From assembly GCF_000420265.1 (NCBI RefSeq), contig NZ_ATUP01000001.1, positions 620,001-684,000 on the forward strand: DNA of 64,000 nt. Direction: 5' to 3'. Shown piece after piece: positions 19,772 through 28,159 of the stretch. The DNA is from Oceanicaulis alexandrii DSM 11625 (lineage in GTDB: Bacteria > Pseudomonadota > Alphaproteobacteria > Caulobacterales > Maricaulaceae). The notes beneath the pieces were generated by a model. It was not told the DNA's origin. It saw only the letters and a program-made list of their open reading frames with translations, and ran no database searches. A program made the translations under genes and the position numbers. Within the stretch, counting starts at the first letter, position 1, and every line of letters begins with the position of its first letter.

Positions 19772-20023
19772 GTTCCCTCTCCCAATCCTGTCGTCTGATC
19801 CCAAGGGTCCCGCGGTGAGGACAAGAAGCGAGTCTCGGGATCTTATCGCACGATGCGTATGACGATTCGCCGGGCGCCAAGCATCTTCAGGCGTCCTTTG
19901 AGGCTGACATCGTCAGCAGGGATCTTACACCTGGACGCGGTCTGACATTAAGAGGGCGTCGCTCAGAGAGGTCTCAGGCCGCCATTGAGGTGCAGATTTG
20001 ACGGTGAGACGCCAAGCAGCGCC
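19772..20023. other. Intergenic stretch between the RusA-like gene and the fumC promoter
   Basis: This part of the 321-bp divergent gap contains the ribosome site of the RusA-like gene at its left edge. No RNA gene, strong hairpin or repeat could be identified in the rest. Confidence 0.5.
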
Positions 20024-20052
20024 TTGCCTGCCTTTACTGTGCGGGCCTATAG
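20024..20052 (+). promoter_or_regulatory. Candidate fumC promoter
   Basis: TTGCCT (20024-20029), a 17-bp spacer and CTATAG (20047-20052) fit a housekeeping alphaproteobacterial promoter. The predicted transcript start near 20058 leaves a 35-nt leader with a GGAGAAAG ribosome site. Confidence 0.5.
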
Positions 20053-20092
20053 ACGCCCCATACATGGCCCACGCCGAACTGGAGAAAGACCG

Positions 20093-21484
20093 ATGACCGA
20101 GATGCGCGTTGAAACCGATTCCTTCGGCCCCCTCGAAGTCCCCGCCGACAAGCTGTGGGGTGCGCAAACTGCGCGCTCGCTGATGAACTTCAAGATCGGC
20201 GGCCAGACCCAGCCCCTGCCCCTTATCCGGGCGCTCGGCGTGGTCAAGCATTGCGCCGCCAAGGCGAACATGGCGCTTGATAATCTCGAGCCTAAACTGG
20301 GCGACGCCATTGCAGCCGCCGCGCTGGAAGTGGCTGAAGGCAAGCTCAACGATCATTTCCCGCTAGTGGTCTGGCAGACGGGGTCGGGCACCCAGTCGAA
20401 CATGAACGCCAACGAGGTCATCTCCAACCGCGCCATCCAGATGCTCGGCGGCGAAGTGGGCTCGAAAGACCCGGTCCACCCCAACGACCATGTGAACCGG
20501 TCGCAATCGTCCAACGACACCTTCCCCACCGCCATGCACATCGCGTCGGCGGAAGTGTTCGTGCATACGCTGGTCCCCGCGCTCGAAACCCTGCGCGACG
20601 CCCTCAATGACAAGTCCGAAGCCTTCAAGGACATCATCAAGATCGGCCGGACGCACCTGATGGACGCGACGCCGCTGACCCTGGGCCAGGAATTCTCCGC
20701 CTATGTCCACATGCTCGACAACGCCATCCGCCGCGTCGAAGCCACCCTGCCCGCGCTGTACGAGCTTGCGCAGGGCGGCACGGCGGTCGGCACGGGCCTG
20801 AACGCCAAGATCGGTTTCGCCGACGCCTTCGCCGAAGAAGTGGCGGAGCTGACCCATCTGCCCTTCGTGACCGCTCCGAACAAGTTCGAGGCGCTGTCCA
20901 CCAAGGACGCCATGGTCGAGGCGCATGGCGCGCTGAACTCGGCGGCGGTGTCGCTGTTCAAGATCGCCAATGACATCCGCCTGCTGGGCTCGGGCCCGCG
21001 CTGCGGCATCGGCGAGATCTCCCTGCCGGCGAACGAGCCGGGCTCTTCGATCATGCCGGGCAAGGTGAACCCCACCCAGTGCGAAGCCATGACCATGGTC
21101 TGCGCCCAGGTGATGGGCCACAACACGGCGGTGACCTTCGCCGGCAGCCAGGGCCAGTTCCAGCTCAACGTCTTCAAGCCGATGATGTCCTACAACGTGC
21201 TGACCAGCGCCCAGCTGATCGCGGACGCCTGCCACTCCTTCACCGACAATTGCGTGGTGGGGATCGAGGCCAACGAGCAGCGCATCGCCGACATCATGGA
21301 ACGCTCGCTGATGCTGGTGACGGCGCTGGCGCCCACCATCGGCTATGACAACGCCACCAAGGTCGCCAAGACCGCCCACGAGAACGGCACCACCTTGCGC
21401 GAGGAAGCCATTCGTCTGGGCTTCGTCACCGAGGAGGAGTTTGACCGCGTGGTGCGCCCCGAAGACATGATCGGCCCGAAATAA
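20093..21484 (+). CDS. fumC: Fumarate hydratase class II
   Basis: The 463-residue enzyme interconverts fumarate and L-malate in the TCA cycle and is the oxygen-stable, iron-free type. It shows '[16 protein letters not shown]' at the N terminus, '[14 protein letters not shown]', '[20 protein letters not shown]', '[18 protein letters not shown]', and the superfamily signature '[16 protein letters not shown]' near residue 317. Length is normal. The start at 20093 follows GGAGAAAG. A 10-bp hairpin with a TTCG loop follows the stop, then a DUF4169 gene. Confidence 0.97.
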   Translation: MTEMRVETDSFGPLEVPADKLWGAQTARSLMNFKIGGQTQPLPLIRALGVVKHCAAKANMALDNLEPKLGDAIAAAALEVAEGKLNDHFPLVVWQTGSGTQSNMNANEVISNRAIQMLGGEVGSKDPVHPNDHVNRSQSSNDTFPTAMHIASAEVFVHTLVPALETLRDALNDKSEAFKDIIKIGRTHLMDATPLTLGQEFSAYVHMLDNAIRRVEATLPALYELAQGGTAVGTGLNAKIGFADAFAEEVAELTHLPFVTAPNKFEALSTKDAMVEAHGALNSAAVSLFKIANDIRLLGSGPRCGIGEISLPANEPGSSIMPGKVNPTQCEAMTMVCAQVMGHNTAVTFAGSQGQFQLNVFKPMMSYNVLTSAQLIADACHSFTDNCVVGIEANEQRIADIMERSLMLVTALAPTIGYDNATKVAKTAHENGTTLREEAIRLGFVTEEEFDRVVRPEDMIGPK

Positions 21485-21497
21485 GGCCGAACATCCT

Positions 21498-21521
21498 GCT
21501 CCGCCGCTTCGGCGGCGGAGC
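21498..21521 (+). other. Stable UUCG hairpin between fumC and the DUF4169 gene
   Basis: GCTCCGCCGC (21498-21507), loop TTCG and GCGGCGGAGC (21512-21521) form a perfect stem. No T-run follows; the next bases are the ribosome site of the DUF4169 gene. It is more likely an mRNA-stability or processing structure than a terminator. Confidence 0.5.
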
Positions 21522-21532
21522 CTGGAGGTCCC

Positions 21533-21733
21533 ATGACCCAGCCGATCAATTTGCGTCAGGTCCGCAAACACAAAGCGCGTAAAGACAAGGCCAAACAGGC
21601 TGAGATCAATCGCGTTCAGTTTGGAACGCCCAAGGCCCAGCGCGATCTTGAAAAAGCGCGCGAAGCCAAACGCAAGGCGACGCTTGAGGCGCACAAGCTG
21701 CAGGATGGGGATAAGGGGTCTCAAGACAACTGA
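21533..21733 (+). CDS. DUF4169 family small basic protein
   Basis: The 66-residue, highly charged protein has the DUF4169 pattern 'INLRQVRKHKARKDKAKQAEINRVQFG', followed by a Lys/Arg/Ala/Glu-rich helix. It is probably a single extended helix; the function is unknown. A TGGAGG ribosome site precedes the ATG. It follows fumC by 48 bases, a common alphaproteobacterial arrangement. The stop codon coincides with the first bases of an interspersed repeat (21731-21833). Confidence 0.85.
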   Translation: MTQPINLRQVRKHKARKDKAKQAEINRVQFGTPKAQRDLEKAREAKRKATLEAHKLQDGDKGSQDN

Positions 21734-21833
21734 ATTCCCGGCCGACCGAAGGGAGAGCCGGGACCTCTCTGCCTGTTCAGCGCCAAATTCTGATAGAGGC
21801 CCCGGGTCTTCGCTCCGCTCGCCCGGGGGTTCA
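21731..21833 (+). repeat. Interspersed repeat, copy A (two modules)
   Basis: The left module (21731-21763) occurs again, exactly and in reverse orientation, at 30498-30530 (33 of 33 bases). The right module (21796-21833), a G/C palindrome-like unit starting GAGGCCCCGGG, recurs at 30971-31008 with 2 differences in 38 bases. The spacing between modules matches copy C (36 and 35 nt). Confidence 0.85.
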
Positions 21834-21848
21834 CTCTGTTGAAAGACA

Positions 21849-21883
21849 TAAAAAAAACGGCGGCTCGATGAGCCGCCGTTTTC
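21849..21883 (-). terminator. Bidirectional terminator between the DUF4169 and CBS genes
   Basis: A perfect 11-bp stem (AACGGCGGCTC / GAGCCGCCGTT, 21856-21880) with a GAT loop has A-rich left and T-rich right flanks. On the minus strand it is followed by a long T run, so it chiefly ends the CBS transcript. Confidence 0.88.
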
Positions 21884-21929
21884 ATTTCGGGACGTGCCGT
21901 TTCTGGAACAGCTTAAGGCGATCCCGCGT

Positions 21930-22481
21930 CTAACCGAACGCGCCCAGCGCCAACGCCAGGATCAGCGGGTAAATCAGTATGCCGGCGCCGATCAGCACCA
22001 GAGGGAAGTTGCGCATCACCGTCGCCTTGCCCAGCGAGGACGCCTGGCTGAGCAGGTCCGGCCATGTATAGCTGACGAAATCACCCTGGGTGAGCACCTG
22101 GATCAGGCGCCCATCCTCATCGACCACGGGCAAGCGGCGAAAGCGCTCATTGCTCATCATCCGCAGCCATTCGAGCATGTCGTCATCAGCCTGCGCGGTG
22201 CGCGGATTGGCGGTCATAATGTCGGACAATGGCGTCTTGGCGGGATCGCGGCCTTCATTGACCAGACGACGCAGAATGTCGCGCTCGGTCACCACGCCTT
22301 CGACCTTGTTATCGGCGTCCACGATGATGACGGAGCCGAAATTGCTCGCGGCCATTTCAGCGACCGCATCCTTGGCCATGGAACTCGCCGACATGGTCAG
22401 AGGGGCCGTCTTGCGCGAAAACTCTGGCCGGTCGCGCAAACGCAGGCCGTGGCGGGCGTTCCGGGTCGGGGCGGATGTCAT
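21930..22481 (-). CDS. CBS-domain pair protein with C-terminal membrane anchor
   Basis: This 183-residue protein has two CBS domains in tandem: 'MAKDAVAEMAASNFGSVIIVD' with 'VEGVVTERDILRRLV', then 'IMTANPRTAQADDDMLEWLR' with 'RRLPVVDEDGRLIQVLTQGDF'. A hydrophobic C-terminal segment follows (about 157-180, 'VLIGAGILIYPLILALALGA'). CBS pairs bind adenine nucleotides and usually regulate a partner protein. The membrane tail would place this one at the inner membrane. The start at 22481 follows GGAGAC. It is a single-gene unit between two terminators. Confidence 0.82.
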   Translation of the reverse strand: MTSAPTRNARHGLRLRDRPEFSRKTAPLTMSASSMAKDAVAEMAASNFGSVIIVDADNKVEGVVTERDILRRLVNEGRDPAKTPLSDIMTANPRTAQADDDMLEWLRMMSNERFRRLPVVDEDGRLIQVLTQGDFVSYTWPDLLSQASSLGKATVMRNFPLVLIGAGILIYPLILALALGAFG

Positions 22482-22552
22482 GATCGCGTCTCCTTCAAGA
22501 TAGCTCTCGACATCACCTAGTGCGACTTCCGGTCGCGGCGAACTTGCCTGCA

Positions 22553-22588
22553 TAGAGAAAAGGCGGTGAAGCCATGCTCCACCGCCTT
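22553..22588 (-). terminator. Terminator after the TonB-dependent receptor
   Basis: AAGGCGGTG / CACCGCCTT (22560-22588) form a 9-bp stem. On the minus strand it is followed by TTTTCTCT. Confidence 0.8.
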
Positions 22589-22618
22589 GGTTCATCTCAT
22601 ATCTGTCAGCTTGAGAGC

Positions 22619-24733
22619 CTAGAACTGGTGGCGGATCGTGATCCGCGCATTCAGCGGCTTGCCGGTCGAGATATTGTCGTTGGAATGCGCGTCGGGGAAA
22701 TACTCTTCATCGAGCAGGTTCTCGATATTGAGCTGCAAGCGCGTCTGGTCGGTCAGGTCATAGAACACCGCCGCATCCACGCGGGTGTAGTCAGGCACCA
22801 GCACCGCATTGTCTTCGCGCACGAAATAGCTGTCCTGATAGGTCACGCCCAGCGCCAGGGCGAGCTGGTCGGTCGCCTGATACTCATTCCAGATCGAGAG
22901 CATGTGTTCAGGCGTCTGCAAGGTGCGATTTCCGTCAAACCCGCCGCCATCAATCGTGCTGTCGAGATAGCTGTAGCCGGCGTTGATCGCCCAGGCGTCG
23001 GTCAGCTGGCCGGCGATCTGGACTTCAAACCCGTCCGTCACGCTGCCCGGAATGGTGATGACCTGGGACACATTGTTGGGATCCACAGAGGTGAACAGGC
23101 CACGCTCGACGCGGAACACCGCGGTGGTCAGGCTCAGATTGCGGGTAAAGTCCCACTTCAACCCGACTTCGGTGTTTTCAAACTGCTGGGGCTGCACGTC
23201 TTCGGTGGTGCGGGTCAGCGTCAGGAACTGGTCCCCGGCGCTCGGCAGGAAGGATTCCGCATAACTGGCGTACAGCGAGACATTCTCCGCCGGCTTGTAG
23301 ATCAGACCCAGACGCGGGGAGACTTCTTCATCCACCCGGCCGCGGCGGCCGTCATCAGTCGCCGACACTGCTTCACGGTCCAGCACATCCACATCAAACC
23401 GGTCAAAGCGCAGGCCGAGCACAAGCTTGAGCTGCTCGGTCAGATCAATCTGGTCCTGCAGATAAAGCGAGGCGAACTGTACGTCAGACTCACGATCGCG
23501 CAGCGTATCCACGAACGCATAGTCAGGGACCGTCACCGGTGTGGAGAAGTCGATGGTGATCTGATCGTCATTGCTGGCCGCAAACGTGTTGTCGATGCGG
23601 GCGTTGCTGGTGGACTGATCGCCATATTCGACACCCAGCAAGACGGTGTGGCTGAACGCGCCGGTATCGAACTCACCCACCAGATTACCCTGGGCGATGA
23701 AGTTCTGGCGCGCAGTCTCATCCGCATACCCGTCCAGGGTCAGCCGCTGCGGGCTGGCGGCGGCGTCAAAGCCGGCCGCATAGATGTTCTGATAGTATTT
23801 GTCGTAATCGGCGTACTGGATCGTCACATTGCCGCGCAGCGTATCGGAGAAGGTGTGATCCAGCCGCGTGCGGAAGATGCTGGCTTCCAGCGTGGTGTAG
23901 TTGCCATCGGCGGATCCGAAGAAGGTGTCGCGATACCCGTCCAGCGGCACGTCCGGGCCACCCACGACCGTGACGGACGGCACGCCGCGGTCCACCACCC
24001 GGTCGTCATTGACGTACTCATAGCTGAACACGGCCTGGGTCCGATTTCCCAGATCGAGCGTGAAGGTCGGGTTGACCGCAAACCGGTCGCCTTCAAACAC
24101 GTCGCGATGGTTCTCCTGATGCTCGCCGAACACATTGACCCGGAAGGCCACGGTGTCTGACAGCACCGAGTTCACATCGCCTGACACCTGATAGGCGCCG
24201 AAGGTATCAAGGCTTGAGGTCAGGCCGCCGAAATTCTCGTCCAGCTGCGCCGTCTTGGTGACGCGGTTGACCACGCCGCCGCCGCCGCCGCGGCCAAACA
24301 GAAGCGCATTGGCGCCGCGCAGGATCTCGACCTGTTCCAGATTGTAGAGCGGGCGGTAGTACTGAACATCGTCGCGCAGACCATCCAGGAAGAAGTCCGC
24401 CGTGCTCTGATTGCCGCGGATGATGATGGCGTCGCGATGCCCCTCGCCCTGGCTGACGGCCAGGCCCGGCGTATAGCGCAGAATGTCCGCGATGGAGCTG
24501 AAGGCCTGATCTTCGAGCTGGGCGCGCGTGATGATGGACAGGCTCTGCGGCACGTCCAGCACCGGCGTCGGCGTCTTCACCGCGTTCAGCCGGTCGATCG
24601 ACAGGAAGCGCCCCGTCACCGTGATGGTGTCACTGACGGTCTGCTCGGTGGTCTCAGCCGCCCAGACAGGCGCTGCGCCGAGGGTGAAGAGGGCGGCAAG
24701 CGCGGTCATCATACGCGCACGAGAGTTCAGCAT
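22619..24733 (-). CDS. TonB-dependent siderophore receptor
   Basis: The 704-residue outer-membrane receptor has a signal peptide (ends 'AAPVWAAE') and a plug domain (about 45-160) with 'VLDVPQSLSIITRAQLEDQ', 'ILRYTPGLAVSQGEG', 'IIIRGNQSTADFFLDGLRDD' and 'QVEILRGANALLFGRGGGGG'. A 22-strand barrel follows and ends in 'ARITIRHQF' with a terminal Phe. This is the ferric-siderophore (FhuA/FpvA-like) type. A Fur-box-like sequence lies 70 bases upstream, so iron regulation is likely. No siderophore biosynthesis, TonB or periplasmic binding genes are adjacent, which suggests use of foreign siderophores. Confidence 0.92.
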   Translation of the reverse strand: MLNSRARMMTALAALFTLGAAPVWAAETTEQTVSDTITVTGRFLSIDRLNAVKTPTPVLDVPQSLSIITRAQLEDQAFSSIADILRYTPGLAVSQGEGHRDAIIIRGNQSTADFFLDGLRDDVQYYRPLYNLEQVEILRGANALLFGRGGGGGVVNRVTKTAQLDENFGGLTSSLDTFGAYQVSGDVNSVLSDTVAFRVNVFGEHQENHRDVFEGDRFAVNPTFTLDLGNRTQAVFSYEYVNDDRVVDRGVPSVTVVGGPDVPLDGYRDTFFGSADGNYTTLEASIFRTRLDHTFSDTLRGNVTIQYADYDKYYQNIYAAGFDAAASPQRLTLDGYADETARQNFIAQGNLVGEFDTGAFSHTVLLGVEYGDQSTSNARIDNTFAASNDDQITIDFSTPVTVPDYAFVDTLRDRESDVQFASLYLQDQIDLTEQLKLVLGLRFDRFDVDVLDREAVSATDDGRRGRVDEEVSPRLGLIYKPAENVSLYASYAESFLPSAGDQFLTLTRTTEDVQPQQFENTEVGLKWDFTRNLSLTTAVFRVERGLFTSVDPNNVSQVITIPGSVTDGFEVQIAGQLTDAWAINAGYSYLDSTIDGGGFDGNRTLQTPEHMLSIWNEYQATDQLALALGVTYQDSYFVREDNAVLVPDYTRVDAAVFYDLTDQTRLQLNIENLLDEEYFPDAHSNDNISTGKPLNARITIRHQF

Positions 24734-25036
24734 GCTGGGCAGTTCCGATTTGAAATTGAGAATGCGTTGCGTTCAAGCCAGAGTTATAGAGGGACAACTT
24801 CGATAATCAATCTCATTATCAGTCGCAACTACAGCCGCTCGCGCCTGCTACCAGCGTTGGCGCCGCTCTGAACTCAAAAAGCTGCTGCCTAGGTCTATCT
24901 GCGTATTGCGCTGAAATACCTGAAGAATATGCTGACTGAGAGGGTGCAGGCATAACCCCATTCAAGATTGCACCTTGATTGTCGCGCGCGATATATCCAA
25001 CTGGGTCCGGTATTTTCGTGCATTCAGGGGATCCCA
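24734..25036. other. Divergent control region between the TonB receptor and the ene-reductase
   Basis: This 303-bp gap holds the Fur-like box at 24803-24821 and the AT-rich flanks expected of a promoter on the receptor side. It ends with the GGGGATCC ribosome region of the ene-reductase. No RNA gene or repeat is seen. Confidence 0.6.
24803..24821. promoter_or_regulatory. Fur-box-like palindrome upstream of the TonB receptor
   Basis: GATAATCAATCTCATTATC matches the 19-bp Fur consensus at 15 of 19 positions, with both outer arms (GATAAT and ATTATC) intact. It ends 70 bases upstream of the receptor start, inside the likely promoter region. Confidence 0.65.
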
Positions 25037-26137
25037 ATGCTCAACACAGACGCCCTCTACCAACCGTTCGAGCTTGGCTCGCTCTCACTGAAGAACCGCA
25101 TCGTCATGGCGCCGATGACCCGATCCAAGAGTCCGGGCGGCGTCCCCAATGATGACGTGGTCGGATATTACGAGCGCCGCGCGGCCAATGATGTGGGCCT
25201 GATCATCACTGAAGGCACCACGGTCGACCGTCCGGGCGCCAGCTTTGATCCGGGCATCCCGAACTTTCACACCGACGAAGCGCTGGCCGGCTGGAAAAAG
25301 GTTGTGGACGCCGTCCACGCCGCCGGCGGCAAGATCGCGCCTCAGCTCTGGCATGTGGGTCTGGCGCGCAAGCCCGGCACGGGCCCGCACCCTGACGCGC
25401 CGTCCGACAGCCCGTCGGGCCTCATGCCCGGCGGCAAAAAAGTCGGCGAGCCGATGACCCAGGCCGACATCGACGACACCGTCCGCGCCTTCGCCGAAGC
25501 CGCCGAGAACGCCGCCAAGATCGGCTTTGACGCCATCGAGCTGCACGGCGCGCACGGCTATCTGATCGACCAGTTCTTCTGGGACGGCATGAACCAGCGC
25601 GACGACAAATACGGCGGCGACATGATTTCGCGCACCGAATTCGCGCAGGAAATCATCCGCGCCGTCCGCGCTCGCATTCCCGCAGACCTGCCTGTCATCC
25701 TGCGGTACTCGCAGTGGAAGCAGCAAGATTATAACGCGAAACTGGCCCAGACCCCGGCTGAACTTGAAGCCTTCCTGGCGCCGCTGGCTGAAGCGGGCGT
25801 CGACATCTTCCACGCCTCCACCCGCCGCTTCTGGCTGCCCGAGTTTGAAGGCTCTGACCTCAATCTCGCCGGCTGGACGAAGAAACTCACCGGCAAGCCT
25901 GCCATCACCGTGGGATCAGTTGGCCTCAATAGTGACTTCATTGGCGCCTTTATGGGGGAAGCCTCTGAAAAGTCCGGCCTCGACAAGCTGATCGAACGTC
26001 TGGACGCGGGCGAGTTCGAACTGGTCGGCGTCGGCCGTGCGCTGCTCTCTGACTACGCCTGGGCGCGCAAGGTCAAGGACGGCCGTTTTGACGAACTTGA
26101 AGACTTCAACGCCGAAGCGCTGAAAGAACTGGCCTAA
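25037..26137 (+). CDS. Old Yellow Enzyme-family alkene reductase (NemA-like)
   Basis: This 366-residue FMN-dependent TIM-barrel enzyme reduces activated C=C bonds or nitro groups with NAD(P)H. It has 'LYQPFELGSLSLKNRIVMAPMTRSKS', 'GLIITEGTTVDRPGASF', 'APQLWHVGLARKPG', and the signature 'FDAIELHGAHGYLIDQFFWDGMNQRDDKYGG'. 'VGVGRALLSDYAW' near the C terminus binds the FMN phosphate. The His pair normally contacting the substrate phenol is His-Asn-like or His-His in homologues and was not resolved here. The start at 25037 follows GGGGATCC. A ribbon-helix-helix gene follows 5 bases after the stop, so the two are an operon. Confidence 0.92.
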   Translation: MLNTDALYQPFELGSLSLKNRIVMAPMTRSKSPGGVPNDDVVGYYERRAANDVGLIITEGTTVDRPGASFDPGIPNFHTDEALAGWKKVVDAVHAAGGKIAPQLWHVGLARKPGTGPHPDAPSDSPSGLMPGGKKVGEPMTQADIDDTVRAFAEAAENAAKIGFDAIELHGAHGYLIDQFFWDGMNQRDDKYGGDMISRTEFAQEIIRAVRARIPADLPVILRYSQWKQQDYNAKLAQTPAELEAFLAPLAEAGVDIFHASTRRFWLPEFEGSDLNLAGWTKKLTGKPAITVGSVGLNSDFIGAFMGEASEKSGLDKLIERLDAGEFELVGVGRALLSDYAWARKVKDGRFDELEDFNAEALKELA

Positions 26138-26142
26138 ACACC

Positions 26143-26361
26143 ATGCTCAAGAAACGTTCAGTCACCTTGAAAGGACACGCGACCTCTCTGGCTCTGGAGC
26201 CGGAATTCTGGTCCGTGATCGATAAGGAGCTGAGCGTTGTCGGCGGATCGCTGGCCGGGCTCGTGACCTCGATCGACGAGAGTCGCGAGCCCGACCAGCC
26301 CCTGTCGAGCGCCTGCCGGGTCTGGGCGCTCAATCGCGCGCTCAGCGCAGGTCAGGATTGA
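26143..26361 (+). CDS. Ribbon-helix-helix domain protein
   Basis: This 72-residue protein matches the RHH_4-type pattern: 'KRSVTLKGHATSLALEPEFW' (beta strand and first helix), then 'ELSVVGGSLAGLVTSIDE' and 'LSSACRVWALN'. Such proteins dimerise and bind DNA through the strand. It follows the ene-reductase by 5 bases and could regulate it, but no palindromic operator was seen nearby. Confidence 0.82.
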   Translation: MLKKRSVTLKGHATSLALEPEFWSVIDKELSVVGGSLAGLVTSIDESREPDQPLSSACRVWALNRALSAGQD

Positions 26362-26403
26362 TCCGCAGTTGACGCCATAGCCCGCGCGGGGTTTGAAGAT
26401 GGC

Positions 26404-28056
26404 ATGAGCACCGCCATCAACCCGCCGCCGCCATCGCCGTTCGACAAGCTGTTTCGGTATCTGAAGAACAGTTTCGCCGATGGACGCTCACCGGCGCTCT
26501 GGCTGCTGGCGCTGGTGGTGGGCGTGGTGGCGGGCTACGCCGCCATCGGCTTGCGGCTGGCGATCCAGTCCGTGCAGTTCGTCGCTTTCGGCGAGTTTTC
26601 AGAACGCCTGGCCAGCACGGCCTCTGGCCTGCCGGTCCATCACATCATCCTGGCGCCGGTGGCCGGCGGCTGCATCGTCTCCCTGCTCCTGTATGTGGGT
26701 CTGAAAACCAACTGGCTGCCCGAAACTCGCGCCGAGGGCGTCGCAGACGTCATGGAAGCGCGCGCGGCGCAGGGCGGGAAGATGCCGCTTCTGCCCGGCC
26801 TCTGGTCCGCCCTGATCAACGCCGTCTCCGTCGGCGCTGGCGGCTCGACCGGACGTGAAGGCCCGTCGGTGCATCTGGGCGCCTCGCTCGCCAGCTTCAT
26901 CAGCCGGCCCCTGAACCTGCCCGCCCGGGGCGCGCGCATCATGCTCGCCTGCGGCGCAGCGGCGGCAGTGGCCGCCAGCTTCAACGCCCCTGTCGCCGGG
27001 GCGCTGTTCGCGTTTGAAGTGGTGCTGGGCCATTACGCCCTGCGCTCGATCGGTCCTGTGGCGGCCTCCAGCGTCATCGGCGCCATCCTGTCCCGCATCC
27101 ATTTCGGCGCCAGCCCGGCCTTCACAGTGCCCGAGATCCCGCCCGCCAGTCTCGCTGACTTCATCGCGATCATCCCCTTGGGGCTGGCGTCTGCGGGCGT
27201 GGCCATCGCCTGCATCATGTTGTCGTTCAACGCGCCGCGCCTGGTCGCCATCCGCGCGCAGGCCCTGTCGGTCCCGCTCTGGGTGCTGCCGCCTTTCGGC
27301 GGGCTGGTCATTGGCGGTCTGGGCGTTCTGGCGCCGGAAGTGCTGGGCGTGGGCTATGAAGCGACCTCCATCGCTCTGGCGGGCGGCTACGCCATCGCCA
27401 CCCTCGCCGCGCTGATCGTGCTGAAGCTGATCGCCACCATGGCCACCATGGCGTTCCGGTTCGGCGGCGGCGTCTTTGCGCCTTCGCTTTATCTGGGGGC
27501 CATGCTGGGCGCGCTCTATGGTGCGCTTGTCGCGCCCCTGATCGGCCCGGACAGCGCAGGCTCGGCCTATTTCGCCGTGATCGGCATGGGCGCGGTCGGC
27601 GGGGCGGTGCTGGGCGCGCCGCTGTCGACCACGCTGATCGTGTTTGAACTGACCGCCAGCTATGAAGCCTCGATCGCGCTATTGGTCTGCGTGTCGCTGG
27701 CGAGCGTGATCACCACGTCTGTCACCAAGGGCAGCTTCTTTCACAAACAGGTGGAGCGCCACGGTTTTGACCTCACCCAGGGCGATGCCCGCGTCATCTT
27801 GCAGACCATTCGCGCGCGCGACATCATGACCCCGCTCGACAGCCATGACACAGCCGGCGAGCTCGATGAATCCTGCGTCTATGACGATGATTATCTGGGC
27901 CGGGTGATGGGCTTCTTCTCAGCGGAAAAACTCGACGGCGCCCAGGTCCGCTCCCGCCATGGCGACCAACCCATTGTGGGCTACATCACCAAGGCCGACG
28001 CCCACGCCGCCTATGCCGCCGCGCTGCAGGCCCGGCACGAGGAAGAGCATCGCTAG
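26404..28056 (+). CDS. ClC-family chloride channel/transporter
   Basis: This 550-residue membrane protein has about 10-12 hydrophobic helices with the ClC motifs 'GREGPSVHLG' (E152 is the gating glutamate) and 'GGGVFAPSLYLGAMLG'. The first selectivity motif, GSGIP in the classic enzymes, reads 'RAEGVADVMEA', as in a distinct proteobacterial subfamily, so ion selectivity may differ. The C-terminal about 90 residues ('ARDIMTPLDSHDTAGELDE' and 'QPIVGYITKADAHAAY') resemble a reduced CBS pair. No neighbouring partner is apparent. Confidence 0.9.
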   Translation: MSTAINPPPPSPFDKLFRYLKNSFADGRSPALWLLALVVGVVAGYAAIGLRLAIQSVQFVAFGEFSERLASTASGLPVHHIILAPVAGGCIVSLLLYVGLKTNWLPETRAEGVADVMEARAAQGGKMPLLPGLWSALINAVSVGAGGSTGREGPSVHLGASLASFISRPLNLPARGARIMLACGAAAAVAASFNAPVAGALFAFEVVLGHYALRSIGPVAASSVIGAILSRIHFGASPAFTVPEIPPASLADFIAIIPLGLASAGVAIACIMLSFNAPRLVAIRAQALSVPLWVLPPFGGLVIGGLGVLAPEVLGVGYEATSIALAGGYAIATLAALIVLKLIATMATMAFRFGGGVFAPSLYLGAMLGALYGALVAPLIGPDSAGSAYFAVIGMGAVGGAVLGAPLSTTLIVFELTASYEASIALLVCVSLASVITTSVTKGSFFHKQVERHGFDLTQGDARVILQTIRARDIMTPLDSHDTAGELDESCVYDDDYLGRVMGFFSAEKLDGAQVRSRHGDQPIVGYITKADAHAAYAAALQARHEEEHR

Positions 28057-28159
28057 GCGCGCCTGCGCGTCACACCGATGACATCGCCGCCCCTACGCAT
28101 TGCAAACGGATGTGCTAGTTTCGTTCTCCTTAGCGAATCGATCTGCGAAAGCGTGCGTC

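Noticed and set aside
20363-21724. Long minus-strand frame opposite fumC
   Set aside because: fumC motifs are continuous on the plus strand; the antisense frame is Arg/His-rich shadow sequence.
22574-24160. Long plus-strand open frame (over 500 codons) opposite the TonB receptor
   Set aside because: It is a mirror frame of a GC-rich gene. The minus-strand frame has signal peptide, plug and barrel motifs.
28057-28159. LexA box (GTTC-N7-GTTC) upstream of the UvrD/PcrA helicase
   Set aside because: Only a single GTTC half-site is present at the expected position.
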